Shown: positions 1 to 11,656, numbered from the stretch's first letter. The stretch: 64,000 nucleotides of DNA from Siphonodentalium dalli (GCA_032622095.1 CP136061.1:127174754-127238753); one strand, 5' to 3'. Notes: a model not told the origin generated them from the letters alone. Numbers and translations are program-made.

Positions 1-545
1 CACGGGCTTCATGGTACCCGTCCCTCAAAGACTGACCCGATGAAAAATTCCCCTGTTCCTAGGACATATATAACACAACAACCCATTCTGCCTTTTTAAT
101 CGAGATAATTGCATTCCGCGTTCTGTTTTGCATCCGTATTTTACGCATTGGTAGCCGTTTAGCAGCTTCGATTGTAATAAAGAGCGTTCATCCTTAACAC
201 CTCCGAATATGGTCAATATAAAGATCGTTGATGCCTTAACCCCCGAAGTGGCGTTTGCGGTGATTTTGATGATTAGGAGTGGAGAATCGGTGCTCAGAGC
301 TTGTCCAAAACGCGACGTCGACGATCCCCGTGGGTTTTTACACTTATATACAAAATTTTTAGCTCGATGGGTGTAGTCGTTTTCGATTCTATAAAGGACA
401 TACAGACAGACAGACAGAGGTCTTCAAAATATATATGAGATTTGTAAATATTTATTCCATAATTTGGGACAATTTAATCACGAATAAACAAACACCAACG
501 ATTTGGCCAATGACAGTCACTGCATATAATTAATATATATACAAA
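1..545. other. Unassigned sequence, probably old repeat
   Basis: No gene recognised. 390-420 has a (CAGA)n run after AGCTCGATGGGTGTAGTCG, as is common at the edge of invertebrate repeat elements. The small open frame at 25-216 looks spurious. Confidence 0.4.
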
Positions 546-735
546 TATATATAGGGAGCCTCGCATATATAAGAGAATGCACTGGTTTACAAGGTCATGG
601 TATATATTGTTAGGCCAATGTATTCTCATATATGCAAGGCTTCTTATGGGAGACTCGCATATAGAAGAAAATGCATTGGCACAGGGTTTTCACAAAATTT
701 CAGGAAGCTCCAGTCATGGAAGGTTTTATACTTTC
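546..735. mobile_element. TTAACCCTTTCATGAC-family MITE, left end lost
   Basis: Two hairpins (GCGAG...CTCCC type) and the right part GGAAGCTCCAGTCATGG are present. The left TTAA end is missing. Confidence 0.7.
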
Positions 736-1084
736 ATGACCATAACGGCTGTGTCATTACAACTGTAAATAACTGTAAATAACTACTTTCAGCCCATTTA
801 CTCCCTCTCACATGCATCTTCCTAACATAGTGTTCCACATCATTTTAAATTCTTCTCTGATGGGAATAGTCATTAAATGAGTCATCAAAACATTCCTTTC
901 CTCTAGATTAATCTCAAATGCAATCCGTACATCACCAGCTGTTGTTAAAAGTAGCTTTTGCTTTTCTGTGCTTCATTATCATTTTAATTATGCTCTGTCC
1001 CAATGGAACCCACAACCTGATTTCAGATGGACATGCCATAATTATGCATAATTGAGATTGATTGTCCAGTGACTCCAGTGGTAG

Positions 1085-1533
1085 CAAGTCTGCAAATACT
1101 ATGTCTGTCATTTGAAGAATGAGGTCCCCAGAGGGTGAATTTATTGGTGCTAACCCGCACAGCAGGCTAGCATCACCAAATTCACCCTATGGGAACCTCA
1201 TTCGGCTTAGGCCTCAACTGCAATGGGAGACCTAGGATCAGATTGAAGTTTCCCAGTTGAAGTCGATGATGTTCACCCATTAGTCAACTCGATTATGCAT
1301 TTTATCCTGAAAATTAGGGGATATAGAAACTTCTCAAAAGGGAAAAAGTACATGTAACTAAAAACAATGTTAATGTGAGACTATAGATACTTCCCAGGAG
1401 ATGAAGCCTAAACAGAAAGAGGTCCCCAGAAGGTGAATTTGGTGATGCTAGCTCGCTGTGCGGCTAGAATAACTAAATTCACCCTCTGGGAACCTCATTC
1501 AGCAAATGACAGACACACTATTTACATGCTTTG
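1085..1533. mobile_element. CAAGCCTG-family MITE, full length
   Basis: This 449-bp copy has a hairpin near each end (1120-1210, 1420-1505) and the family interior (GGCCTCAACTGC, CTCGATTATGCATTTTATC). Terminal duplication is no longer visible. Confidence 0.8.
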
Positions 1534-1574
1534 TGATTAGATTGTTCGGCTTGTTGCTGTTACTGTAGCCTAAC

Positions 1575-2030
1575 AAGTTAACAACTATGAACTCTGATCT
1601 ACACTGGCTGCCTATCATGGACTGGATATCTTATAAAATTGCTTCTTTTGGTTTCCGTGGGATGTTCGCCTCTGATTCACTCCCAGAGTACATAAAAGCT
1701 TGGTATATTCCTTCATACCTCGATGAAATCTTTCCTCTGTCCTCAAGGTGCAAATCTGGTAACTGTTGTTGACAGAGCTTTAGCTGAAGCATGTCCAGAT
1801 GTATGGAACTCTCTGCCAAATGCATTGTGACAATGTTTGCTGATAGACTTTTAATCTACAATAAAAACTCATTTCTTCCCAATCCCAACAACGCTATCCA
1901 AGAAAATGAAAATGAAAAACTTATTATCCTGGACCAATCCACACAACACTAGATTATTAATATGTAAAGCACTTAGGGCCCCTCATGGGGGGATAAGCTG
2001 TGTATAAGTGCTATTTCATTATAACACAGC
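1575..2030 (+). pseudogene. CR1/L2-type LINE 3' fragment
   Basis: The translation contains LHWLPIMDWISYKIASFGF, PEYIKAWYIPSYL and, after a frameshift, DRALAEACPDVWNSLPNAL. These match the well-known LINE C-terminal signature (LHWLPI..RI.YKI ... RAF....P.LWNSLP). It is followed at 1965-2020 by a tail, TGTAAAGCACTTAGGGCC and ATAAGCTGTGTATAAGTGCT, like CR1/L2 3' UTRs. It is broken by at least one frameshift and a stop at ~1830. This is an old, short, 3'-end copy. Confidence 0.8.
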
Positions 2031-2206
2031 AATATGAGTTTGACGCTCGCTGGTGGACACTGAGTTTCCTAGCAATGGTTACGTTTTCAGTTAGATGGAG
2101 TATTGTATGATTGACGAGGTATACACTGTCTTGCACCAAGTTGTGACCATTATTCAAGGCTGCTCGCACTGTAACTATTTCGTACCACTCATGTGTTAAA
2201 AGAGTA

Positions 2207-2318
2207 CAGTAATGCCCTAAATAATCGACTCCTTAACCACAGCAGAATTATGGGTAATTTTTCAGGATTTAGTCGGAAATATGGCTTGTTGCCATTCATC
2301 GGAAAGCTCTCAGTGAGT
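2207..2318. mobile_element. CAGTAATGCCC MITE, half copy
   Basis: The left arm only: TA, CAGTAATGCCCTAAATAATC, CAGCAGAATTATGGGTAA, GGCTTGTTGCCATTCATC. The family is a TA-flanked, near-perfect palindrome of ~210 bp (Tc1/mariner-like). Confidence 0.8.
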
Positions 2319-2343
2319 GTGTGTTTTAGAGCATGTTAGTGGA

Positions 2344-2604
2344 TTAACCGATCCATGACTGGAGCTTCCTGAAATTTTGCGAAAACCCTGTGCCAATTCA
2401 TTCTCCGATATATATATATATATATGAGTCTCCCATAAGGAGCCTTGCATATATAAGAGAATACATTAGTCTAACAATATTTACATTGGCCTTGTAAGCC
2501 AGTGCATTCTATTATATTATTTATATATGCGAGTCTCCCTATGGGAGACTCTCATATATAAGAGAATGCACTGGCACAGGATCTTTAATGCTGCACAGGG
2601 TTAA
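2344..2604. mobile_element. TTAACCCTTTCATGAC-family MITE, both TTAA ends
   Basis: It starts TTAACCGATCCATGACTGG and ends GCACAGGGTTAA. Two GCGAG hairpins are joined by CTAACAATATTTACATTGG. The right end is shortened. Confidence 0.75.
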
Positions 2605-3183
2605 GCACTTTATAAAACTAATTATTTTTAATTTATAATTATTAGGAGATTATTGAAAGCATTATTATATAGCATTCATAATTAGACTCATAAGGACAGT
2701 GAATGTGAATGCAAACATACATGTATGTTCCAAGATATATATTTATTCGAAGATAGCCTTCTGCCATCATGTGATCATAAAATTAAACACCAGATATTTA
2801 ATAAAATGCCCCAGAATCAGGCTGTGTGATTTATTCTCCCCCACACCATCTGCCTGTATCCCATGCTGTTACCTGTAAATCATATTCTAATCTATGTCAA
2901 TCTGTGTGGTTGATTTCCTACCTATTGGATAAACATATCATATTGACATGGCATGTTTGAATTTCAGAATTATGCTGAATTATGTATACATTTTAATTGT
3001 ATATATTAACCCTCGTGAATAATAGAAGTTTGTGGTCCATTATGTACATGTAACCTTATATTGTTTTGTAACTTGGGGCAAAGACACATAATTATTCTGG
3101 AATCATGTACTAGTAACTTCTTACTGTTAACACTGTGCAGTATTAGTTGAAGGATTGGAGTTAATCCAATCCTCTTCTTTCTT

Positions 3184-3455
3184 GTATGAGGACTCCTGAG
3201 GGTGAATTTAGCGACGCTACCCCGCACAGTGGGCTGGCAAATTCACCCTCTGGGGACCTCATTCTGCTTAGGCATCATCTTTTGGGAAGTACATGGAGTC
3301 TCAAATTAACATTAAAAGTTTGCAGTTGCTTTTTCCCTTCTGTTCAGTTTCTATATCTCCTAATATGCATAAGATAAAATGCATAATCAAGGTGACTTAT
3401 GTGTGAACATCACCAACTTGAACTAGGGAACTTTAATCTGATCCTAGGCCACCCA
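3184..3455. mobile_element. CAAGCCTG-family MITE, truncated
   Basis: One terminal hairpin (3186-3265) is followed by the family interior in reverse order (TCTCAAATTAACATT ... AATCTGATCCTAGG). The second hairpin is missing. Confidence 0.75.
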
Positions 3456-3461
3456 ATCGAT

Positions 3462-3880
3462 TTTCTTGTGTGTGTGCCTGTCTGTAACTCTGTCACGATT
3501 TTCGCGCATCTAAAAATGTATCACCCTCATGTCCGATTGCACCCAAATTTTTACCATGTCATGCAGCACATCTTACAATACGATGCGCACAATTTAAAAT
3601 TTAAAATCGGTACAAGTCCACCTGAGATATAACGTATTTTCCAAACATTATCAAAGGCGATATTTTCACTGATATATTAGAATGCATTTGTTCAAAGACG
3701 AATGTGGTTTCAGCGGTGTCTGTCATTAGAAAACCCAAAACCAAATTCCAGATAAACTCTGCGCGCTTTTTGCCAGCTTTCATTATATCATTATCAGCGG
3801 TGCAGCAGTGATATTTTCCTGCATGTCATGTTTGTCACCCCGTCATTTTGACGGACAATCCCGTAGTGATATAATAATAT
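3462..3880. repeat. Degenerate (GTGTGCCTGTCTGTAACTC)-type element
   Basis: TCTGTAACTCTGTCACGATT, TCCGATTGCACCCAAATTT and a PyR-rich lead resemble 7868-8120 (TAACTCGGTCACACTTTT, TCCAATGTTGCCCAAATT). Class unknown. Confidence 0.5.
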
Positions 3881-3925
3881 ATCAAAGAAGTGAAAAAAAA
3901 TTCTTCTCACGGGTGGGGGGCAGAT

Positions 3926-4039
3926 ATTTAGTCGGAAATATGGCTTGTTGCCATTCATTGGAAGCCACATCTACTAAATCCTGAAAAGTTACCCATAATT
4001 CTGCAGTGGTTAAGGAGTCGATTACTTAGGGAATTACTG
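3926..4039. mobile_element. CAGTAATGCCC MITE, deleted copy
   Basis: It holds a short piece of the left arm (TTTAGTCGGAAATATGGC) joined to the right arm, ending GGGAATTACTG, TA. Confidence 0.7.
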
Positions 4040-4341
4040 TACTTTACCTGTTTACTTGATTTACCTCAGAGTTCGTCCTCTCAGTTTTATAGAGGAATTC
4101 ATATACATTGTGTACTGTTAGTGCACATCACCTGGGTGTTTACGTCCTAATCCTTAGAATTTGCCCTCTCATTATAGATAGATAGTATACTGCTCTACAC
4201 CTGGAATTAAACCCACAGCAAACACATCTTTATTGTTGCTAACATAGTGCACCAGATGAGATTCCATTCTGTGCTAATGATTTAGTCATAAACTCTCTGC
4301 ATCAGAACCTGGGTGGGTAAGTTTCATATGTTACCCAAGAA

Positions 4342-4492
4342 CAAGCCTTGAAATAGTGTGTCTGTCATTTGCAGAATGAGGTTCCCAGAGGGTGAATTTG
4401 GTGATGCTAGCCCGCTATGCGGGGTAGCATCACTAAATTCACCCTCTGGGGACCTCATTCTGCAAATGACAGGCACACTATTTCAAGGCTTG
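4342..4492. mobile_element. hAT-like foldback MITE (CAAGCCTG family), short copy with perfect 8-bp duplication
   Basis: The element starts CAAGCCTTGAAATAGTG and ends with its inverse. It is flanked by CCCAAGAA at 4334-4341 and 4493-4500. Its body is one long hairpin: GAATGAGGT...CCAGAGGGTGAATTTGGTGATGCTA and the inverse strand around a GCGGGG-type loop. This is the best-bounded member of the family and defines its ends. Confidence 0.9.
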
Positions 4493-5006
4493 CCCAAGAA
4501 GATAGAAGTCTATGGTTATATGCTATTAATTTTATCCTAAGCCATTAATTCACAATATACTGGGAAAACAGCCCATTGTTTCTTATTAAATTAACCAGGT
4601 TTAGCACATGTCAATAACCTCAATTGCATTTGATTGATGATGGCAGTATAATGGGTGTGACTCCTGTAACTGCAAAAACAGAAAACACTGGTGCATTAGC
4701 CAAAGTGCTTCTAACTGTTATTACATGTACTTTGAATTGCGATTTAATTGTACTTTTATCTAAAACATATTTTTTAAAATAATTGTACTTCAGGCGGTGC
4801 TGAGGTAGCAGTACATGATTTTGAGGGATGTAGGGATTCTGAAATAAAAAAAAAAATGTATCTGGGGGGTTGTGGGGGGCATAATTGCTAGTGTAGCCTA
4901 TGTTAAATGTGAAAGTTCACAAAAAAGTAAAAAATTGGGATACGTAACATAATTTTCATATTCAGTGAAGGCTTCTATTTCAAATATTTCTCAGCTCTAT
5001 CAGGTA

Positions 5007-5214
5007 CAGTAATGCCCTAATTAATCGACTGCTTAACCACAGCAGAATTATAGGTAACTTTTCAGGATTTAGAAATATGGCTTGTTGCCATTCATCGGAA
5101 ATCTCTCCCCGAGAGCTTTCCGATGAATGGCAACAAGCCATATTTCCGACTAAATCCTGAAAAGTTACCCATAATTCTGCTATGGTTAAGCAGTCAATTA
5201 ATTAGGGCATTACT
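5007..5214. mobile_element. CAGTAATGCCC MITE, full palindrome
   Basis: Both arms are present around a CTCTCCCCGAGAG centre. TA precedes 5007 and the right end reads CATTACTATA. Confidence 0.85.
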
Positions 5215-5590
5215 ATAGAAGAAGCTCATTTACTGACAATCGCTCTGTCATGGTCTGCTTTTGGGTTGAAAATGGTCAATTTTAGTAAAAATAATCAGTG
5301 AAAAAATGGATAAAATTGAGTGTTTTGTGTGTGCAAACCAATGGGCATAACTCAGTGAAAAAATGTACAAAGAAGTATAGTAACATGTTTACACCAACCA
5401 TTTCTGTCGAAAATAAAAAAATGTGTGATGGGACCTATGCCAAAGATAATGGCTCAGCATATATTTTAAGTATAATACCGCCTCCCAGGTTGGCCAAAAC
5501 TGCTTGAAATTGTGTATTGTTACCTGAAGTGACAAATATTTTACCCTCTCTGAAATCACAGTTTTAAATTCAATATGCTTGATATCACCA

Positions 5591-6751
5591 TTAACTCTTT
5601 CACTGCCATGCAGCACCACAGACATATCTGCTACTGCCAAGCATACTATACATGTACATGTAGCATATTGCTGCTAAATACATATGGATTGGGTATTTCT
5701 CAATAACTTTTGTATCTGCCGAGCTATTTTCATGAAACTTTATATGCATGTAGGTATTGGTCTGGGGAATCGAAAACATGCGCAGTCCACCATTGTCACG
5801 TGACCACGATCACGTGACCACAGACAAGATGGCCGCCACCCCCAAAATATAAGAAAATTTCAGTATTTCTCAATAACTTTTGTATTTGTAGAGATATGTT
5901 CATGAAAGTTAACTTCAATTGGTATGTAAGTATAGGTATCAGTATTGGGAATAGAAAATATGTTCTAGTCTGCCAGTGTCACATTTCACGTGACCACGAT
6001 CATGTGACCACAAAATAAGATGGCTGCCATCCCGAAATATATTATAATGTAAGTATATTGCTGCTAAATACATATTGCTTGGGTATTTCTCAATAACTTT
6101 TGTATCTGTAAAGGTATGTTCGTGGAACTTGGTGCACAGTTAGATATTGGACTTGCGAATTGAAAACACTTCCCAGTCTGCCAGTGGCATGAGACCGTGA
6201 CCACATGAGGGTCACAAGACCATGGCCACATGATCACAAAACAAGATGGCCACCACACCGAAATATAAGGAAAATGCAATATTTCTCAATAAATTTTGTA
6301 TCTGCAGAGATATTTTAACGAAATTTGGTATGTTAGTTGGTGTTAGTATTGAGAACCGAAAACAAATTAGTATATTTCTGCTAAATACATATATTATTGG
6401 GTATTTCGCAATAACTTTTGTACATGCAGTGGTATATTCCTGAAACTTGTTATGCAGGTAGGTATTGGTCTCTGTGGAATGAAAAACACTTCCCATACCA
6501 GGAGGGTCATGTGACCGCGACCACTTAATCACAAAACAAGATGGCCGACATCCAGAAATATAAAAAAAATTAACTGGGAGATTCTCGTTACAAACTTGAT
6601 TACATCACGTACAGTGTTTTCACTGAATAATATAAAGTTACTTTCCATGGATTGATGTTACCGGACGAAGGTGTCAGGATTCGACTCAAGTCGCGATCGG
6701 CAGCGTATGGGTAATTCGACTCTAAGTCGCGATCGGCAGTGAAAGAGTTAA
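5591..6751. mobile_element. TTAA-delimited 1.16-kb piggyBac-like element with internal array
   Basis: The left end is TTAACTCTTTCACTGCC and the right end its exact inverse, GGCAGTGAAAGAGTTAA, so TTAA target duplication and a TIR of at least 17 bp are visible. It has no coding capacity. The interior is a degenerate tandem array (5694-6560) with CACGTGACC boxes and CAAGATGGCCGCC motifs. The right subterminal part repeats a GTCGCGATCGGCAG motif twice (6690, 6726). Confidence 0.9.
5694..6560. repeat. Tandem array, ~5 units of 125-220 bp, inside the TTAA element
   Basis: Units begin TATTTCTCAATAACTTTTGT at 5694, 5864, 6084, 6280 and 6404. Most then carry GAAACTTGGTATGCA-like sequence, a CACGTGACC/CATGTGACC box pair (best at 5797-5823) and ACAAGATGGCCGCC (5823, 6016, 6241, 6535). 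Confidence 0.85.
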
Positions 6752-6979
6752 CTTGCATTTGTACCCTGCCCAGACTACTAAATCCATCCCCAATATAGCT
6801 CCCCCACCCCCCCCCCCCAATCCATCCCCTGCACAGCTCCCCAATCTGTCCCCTGCACAGCTCCCCAATCCACCCCCTGTACAGTTTCCTGATCCATCCC
6901 CTGTACAAATTACCAATCCATCCCTTTCACAGCCGCCCCCTCACTTCTCCCCAATCCATCCCCAGCACAGCTCTTCAAT

Positions 6980-7019
<40 letters not shown>

Positions 7020-7330
7020 TGCAAGTTTCCTGCCCGCACTGTTCCCCAATCCGTCCCCTTGACAGCTTCCTGATCCATACTTTACACAGTTCCTCAATCT
7101 GTTCCCTTCATAGACCCCCAATTCATCTCCTGCAAAGCTCCCCAACCCATTCCCTGCACAGCTCCTCAATCCATCCTCTATACAGTTCCCCAATCCATTC
7201 CCTGCATAATTCCCCTATCCATCCCCTACACAGATCCCCAATCCATCCCATTTACAGCTCACCAATTCATCCCTTGTACTCCCCAATCCATTCCCTTTTC
7301 ACACCCCTCCCCCCTCCCCGATACATTAGG
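6752..7330. repeat. C-rich minisatellite with 37-base poly-C tract
   Basis: It starts directly at the right end of the TTAA element. Repeats of ~20-25 bp read CCCCAATCCATCCCCTGCACAG with variants. An uninterrupted run of 37 C lies at 6983-7019. Open frames here are low-complexity artefacts. Confidence 0.9.
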
Positions 7331-7867
7331 GTTTCTCTGAATCTCAGTATTAATTAGAACACTCAGACATCTCAACATTCGGCTGATTGATATTGACAAT
7401 AGGCCAGTTTTTCCAGGGAGATAACCTTGTTTTTTTGCATGTTAGCTGCAAACTGCACTTGTCAAACTCATGATTAACTCCCTTGTTAATGGCACTAATG
7501 AACAGATGATGCTTCTTCCTGTAAAGCCTGAAAGGTTCTGTCAGTCTGAGTGTCTGTATTCAGCATCAGGCAGAAGGATGGCATCATTTCACTTGAGAAT
7601 TTTTGCTTTTTGGAAGCGGCAATTCGATTACTTGCCAAATCTTAGTTCACAAACGTCAGTTTGTATCAACCTTTCTGGATTTTTGTTGTTTAATTGCAAT
7701 CGATTATCAGTTGTAGTAAACATAAATATTATTTCCCTCTTCAGGGTTTTCTAGTACTTTGCACCATATGTTTGGTGTAACAATTGTCATCTGGTTATTC
7801 CATCTATAACATAGTATGCACTTAATTTAGTGAATCAAGTTCAATCAACCCATCTGGAAGATTTTGG

Positions 7868-7898
7868 TAATCTATAAATATAAAACCTGTTGTCTGTC

Positions 7899-7937
<39 letters not shown>

Positions 7938-8130
7938 CTCGGTCACACTTTTGGTGCGTTTATAACTTTTCAACCATGTGTCCAATGTTGCCCAAATTGC
8001 CTATATTGTCTCGTAAAAGATGACTCACCAAATTTCACAACAATTGGTTAAAGAAAACCTGAGATCGAACATGATCCCAAATACCGTATTTGCACTCAAT
8101 TAGAGGGTCATGTAATGACGCCCGCAAAAC
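7868..8130. repeat. Degenerate (GTCTGTCTGTGTGTG)-type element
   Basis: A (GT)n run of ~36 bp at 7900-7935 is followed by the same core as 3462-3880. No ends could be set. Confidence 0.5.
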
Positions 8131-8819
8131 CGCACTTGCTTTGCTATTGTGTAGACAAATCTTCCATATGCTCTACCTAAGTGTTGTTGGAAAATGGGTG
8201 CTAAATTCATTTGTCAGTTCAGATTGAATGTGAATATAAGTATAAATAAATGTTGATTTTGTCCTGGAAGTGCATGGGGAGTCGAGACTCGAACATTCTA
8301 CCATCCTTTGAAATGGGTGCTAAATGGTCTTTAAACTTGCCAGTTCAGTGTGAATATAAGTAATGCATGTTGTCTTTGTTATTAAAGTTGTGCATTGAGC
8401 ATGGAATCAAAGGAGTGTATATCCGGAAGACGGCAAATTGACGTAGTCTTACTTCCCGCCAGTGCCCAGTGGGTACCGTTGAGCAGATGAAATTCACTGG
8501 AACTCTGTGAGAAAAGCCACATTCCTGAGCTAACCTGGACTAATACAGTGTACAATACTGGTGGCGCTAAATGCTCTTTTAATCTTTCATTTGAGTGTAA
8601 AATCTGCTACCATACATGTATGTAAAATAATGTTTAAAATATCAAAATGTGCACTAAGCGCGCAAATGGGCTGCAGTGCATGGGCCTGTGCCCCACATGC
8701 TGCTGAATAAAAGATCCCAAAGGGATCCTGTTTAAGATCATAATGCACAAGTGCACAAGGGGGCCCAGTTTGCTTCAGCAAATTGCTTCGACATTGCGAC
8801 ATAGTGACACTACTCTGCA

Positions 8820-8957
8820 AGGTGGGCTAGCATCACTAAATTCAGTCTCTGGGGACCTCATTCTGCTAAGGCCTCAACTGCTATGGGAGACCGAGGATCA
8901 GATTGAAGTTCCTCAGTTGAAGTTGGTGATTATGCATTTTATCTTTTGCAAATATTT
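8820..8957. mobile_element. CAAGCCTG-family MITE, fragment
   Basis: It holds the right arm of one hairpin (GGGCTAGCATCACTAAATTC) and part of the interior up to TTATCTTTTGCAAAT. Both ends are lost. Confidence 0.7.
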
Positions 8958-9856
8958 TAGAAGCCAAAGAAATAGTAATTTAGGGGCGTTAAATCTTTAA
9001 TTTAACACTGATAACTGGATTCTCACTGATGGGTAGTTTCTTGATGCACAGCTAACCAGCTACATACCCATATTATGTGGTTTCTAACATCAACTGAAAT
9101 AATGTCTGTAGTGATCTAAAATGACTAAAAAACATCATGTACAGGATGCCAACTTAACAACAAAAATGATATGTTGCTGTTATAAATGGATCTCTGAGTA
9201 AATCTTTAAGAAGCTTTGTGCCCTGGTCTCTGAACAGCTCATATAGAGTTGTATCCATGCACCACCCACCACTTCACCCGATGAAGTGATTTCATAAACA
9301 TATGACATGCAACTGACAATTCCAGATTCCACCCAGACTCATTTCCAAGAATTTGTCAATCAGCCTCTCACTTGTAACACAGCACAGCACTCTGCATATG
9401 TAAGGTCGGGCAGAAAAAAATAAATTGCAGCAATTATTCCTTCTTGGCGTGGAGAAATAAGAAGATTGCGTTTGTTGTTGTAGACGAGGCATGGTGTATT
9501 TCATATGTCCTGACACATGTCTCAGGTAACTCATTTACCTGAAGTAGAGATAACGAAGCTATGTTGAGGTCAACATCATGAGAATATGTCATCCAACCCC
9601 TCGACTGACAATCGGAGTTATGTGTTTGTTGTCATGTTGCCACGGAAAGATGTACAGGATTCCAACTTATTCAGGCAAAGAGAGTGGATGAGTGGTGATA
9701 TGTTGTTTTGTAAACAATTGTACTAGCAAAACATGTTATTGTGGCTTGTGTATATCGTTTGTATTATTATTGATGGCCTGTCATTTGACATTACAATATG
9801 TGGTGCTCATTTTACCTCAACAGTTATGGCAAATCGGTCAAGAATAATATACTGTA

Positions 9857-10304
9857 CAGTAATGCCCAAAGTATATGACCCTTTAACCACAGCAGAATTA
9901 TGGGAAATTTTTCAGGATTTATTCGGAAATATGGCTTGTTGCCATTCATCGGAAAGCTAGCATCACTAAATTCACCCTCTGGGGACCTCATTTTGCTTAG
10001 GCCTCATCTTCTCTGGAAAGTTTCTTTATTTATCAGATTCTATTTCTTTTTGAGTTTTTCTCTATATCCCCAAATTGGCAGACGACACATTGCATAATCG
10101 AGGTTCCCAATGGGTCTACATCACAAAATTCACCATTTGGGGACTTCAATCTTAGTCTATGTCTCCCATAGCAGATGAGGCCATGCAGAAAGGTCCGAAG
10201 AGAGTGAATTTGGTGATGCTATCCAGCTGTGCGGGATAGTATCACTAAATTCACCCTCTGCAGACCTCATTCTGCAAATGACAGGCACACTAAACTCATG
10301 CTTG
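9857..10304. mobile_element. Chimera: half CAGTAATGCCC MITE fused to most of a CAAGCCTG MITE
   Basis: 9857-9957 is the left arm of the TA family. At GGAAAGCT|AGCATCAC it passes directly into the right arm of the hAT-like hairpin, interior and second hairpin, ending GCATGTTT-like at 10304 (CTCATGCTTG). The junction lies at the symmetry centre of both palindromes. Confidence 0.75.
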
Positions 10305-10321
10305 ACTGACACCGGTACAAA

Positions 10322-10951
10322 TCTATTATATATTTTGAAGACCTCTGTTTGTCTGTTTGTCTGTATGTTTGTCTGTCATTGATACAAATCTACGATTCTC
10401 GACCGATCGGGACGAAACTTGGTACGTGTGTGTAGTTTGACCAGGCGGTCGACGTTGTCGTATTGGCGAGCCTGTGCGGCGCCCGTGCAGCGCATGCGCA
10501 GACGAGATCTCGGAAACGAGTGGAGCTATCGACTTGAAATTTGCTATGTGAATGTATCTTGCCCCGGATACAAATTTTATCGGGTCGCCGAACCCGTGCG
10601 ACGCCAGCTTCGTGCATGCGCAGACGAGATCTCGGAAACAGGTGGAGCTATCGACTTGAAATTTGGTATGTGAATGTATCTTGCCCCGGATAAGAATTTA
10701 ATCGGGTCGTCGAGCCCGTGCGACGCCAGCTTCGCACATTCGCAGACCAGATCTCGGAAACGAGTAGAGCTATCGACTTGAAATTTGGTTTTTGATTAGC
10801 CCGGACAACGTCGGGCTGGGTAGAGCTATCGACTTGAAATTTGGTTTTTGAATAGCCCGGACAACGTCGGGCAGATCTCGGAAACGGGTAGAGCTATCGA
10901 CTTGAAATTTGGTTTTTGAATAGCCCGGACAACGTCGGGCTCATCGGCTAG
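10322..10951 (+). mobile_element. Non-autonomous Helitron, copy 1
   Basis: The 5' end is TCTATTATATATTTTG, preceded by A. The 3' end is the hairpin GCCCGGACAACGTCGGGC followed by TCATCGGCTAG, then T, i.e. the Helitron rule of a 3' hairpin plus CTAG inserted between A and T. It has no TIR or target duplication. It contains ~120-bp internal repeats (GAGATCTCGGAAACG...GAGCTATCGACTTGAAATTTG) and three CCCGGACAACGTCGGGC hairpins. No Rep/helicase is encoded. Confidence 0.85.
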
Positions 10952-11360
10952 TCTATTATATATTTTGGAATTTCTGTATGTATGTGTGTGTGTATGTGTG
11001 TTATAGACTTGAAAACTGCTTGACCGATCTGACTCAAATTTGGTATGTAAGCCTACTTTGATCCGGGCTACAGTATGGGCAGGTCCAATTGTACATGCGA
11101 CCGTGTCCTTGACCTTGCTCATATACACTCATATAGATATGTTTCTGGACCTAGACCGATCCGACTCAAATGTGGTATGTAAGCCCACTTCGATCACGGG
11201 CACAATATGGGCGGGTCCAATTTCACTTGCGACTGTTCTTGACATAAACTTGACTCGATCATATATGCTCATATAGACATGTTTGTGTCCAGACACTCTA
11301 TATTTTGCCCAGACAAAGAAATCCCCAAATAGCCTGGACGAAGTCGGGCACATCAGCTAG
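10952..11360 (+). mobile_element. Non-autonomous Helitron, copy 2 (head-to-tail with copy 1)
   Basis: It starts at the base after the CTAG of copy 1 with TCTATTATATATTTTGG and ends with hairpin GCCTGGACGAAGTCGGGC plus ACATCAGCTAG, followed by T. The interior repeats ACCGATC(T/C)GACTCAAATTTGG and CTCATATAGA motifs twice. No coding sequence. Confidence 0.85.
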
Positions 11361-11424
11361 TGTATATATATATACATGTATTTTTATATTGAGAAGAGTG
11401 CCCTTCAGAGGGTTATGCCTTCAT

Positions 11425-11656
11425 TAAGCCTTAAAACAGACTGTCTGACATTTGCTGAATGAGGTCTCCAGAGGGTGAATTTATTTACCCTTCCTACATT
11501 GTGGGTTACCGTCACCAAATTCACCCTCTGAGAACCTCATTCTGCTTAGGCCTCAACTGCTATGTGAGACCCAGGATCAGATTGAAGTGCCCCAGTTGAA
11601 ATTGGTGATGTCCACCGATTTGTCACCTCGATTATGCATTTTATCTTCTGCAAATT
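11425..11656. mobile_element. CAAGCCTG-family MITE, left part
   Basis: A degenerate terminus (TAAGCCTTAAAACAGACTG) is followed by hairpin 11458-11545 and the interior to CTTCTGCAAATTA. The right half is absent. Confidence 0.75.

Larger units (their letters stand above)
7331..9850. other. Mostly unassigned AT-rich DNA
   Basis: Apart from the 7868-8130 repeat and the MITE fragment at 8820-8957, I recognise nothing. Short open frames lack coding character. Confidence 0.4.

Noticed and set aside
6600-7193. Gly-rich and Pro-rich frames on both strands
   Set aside because: Produced by the C-rich minisatellite and the poly-C run.
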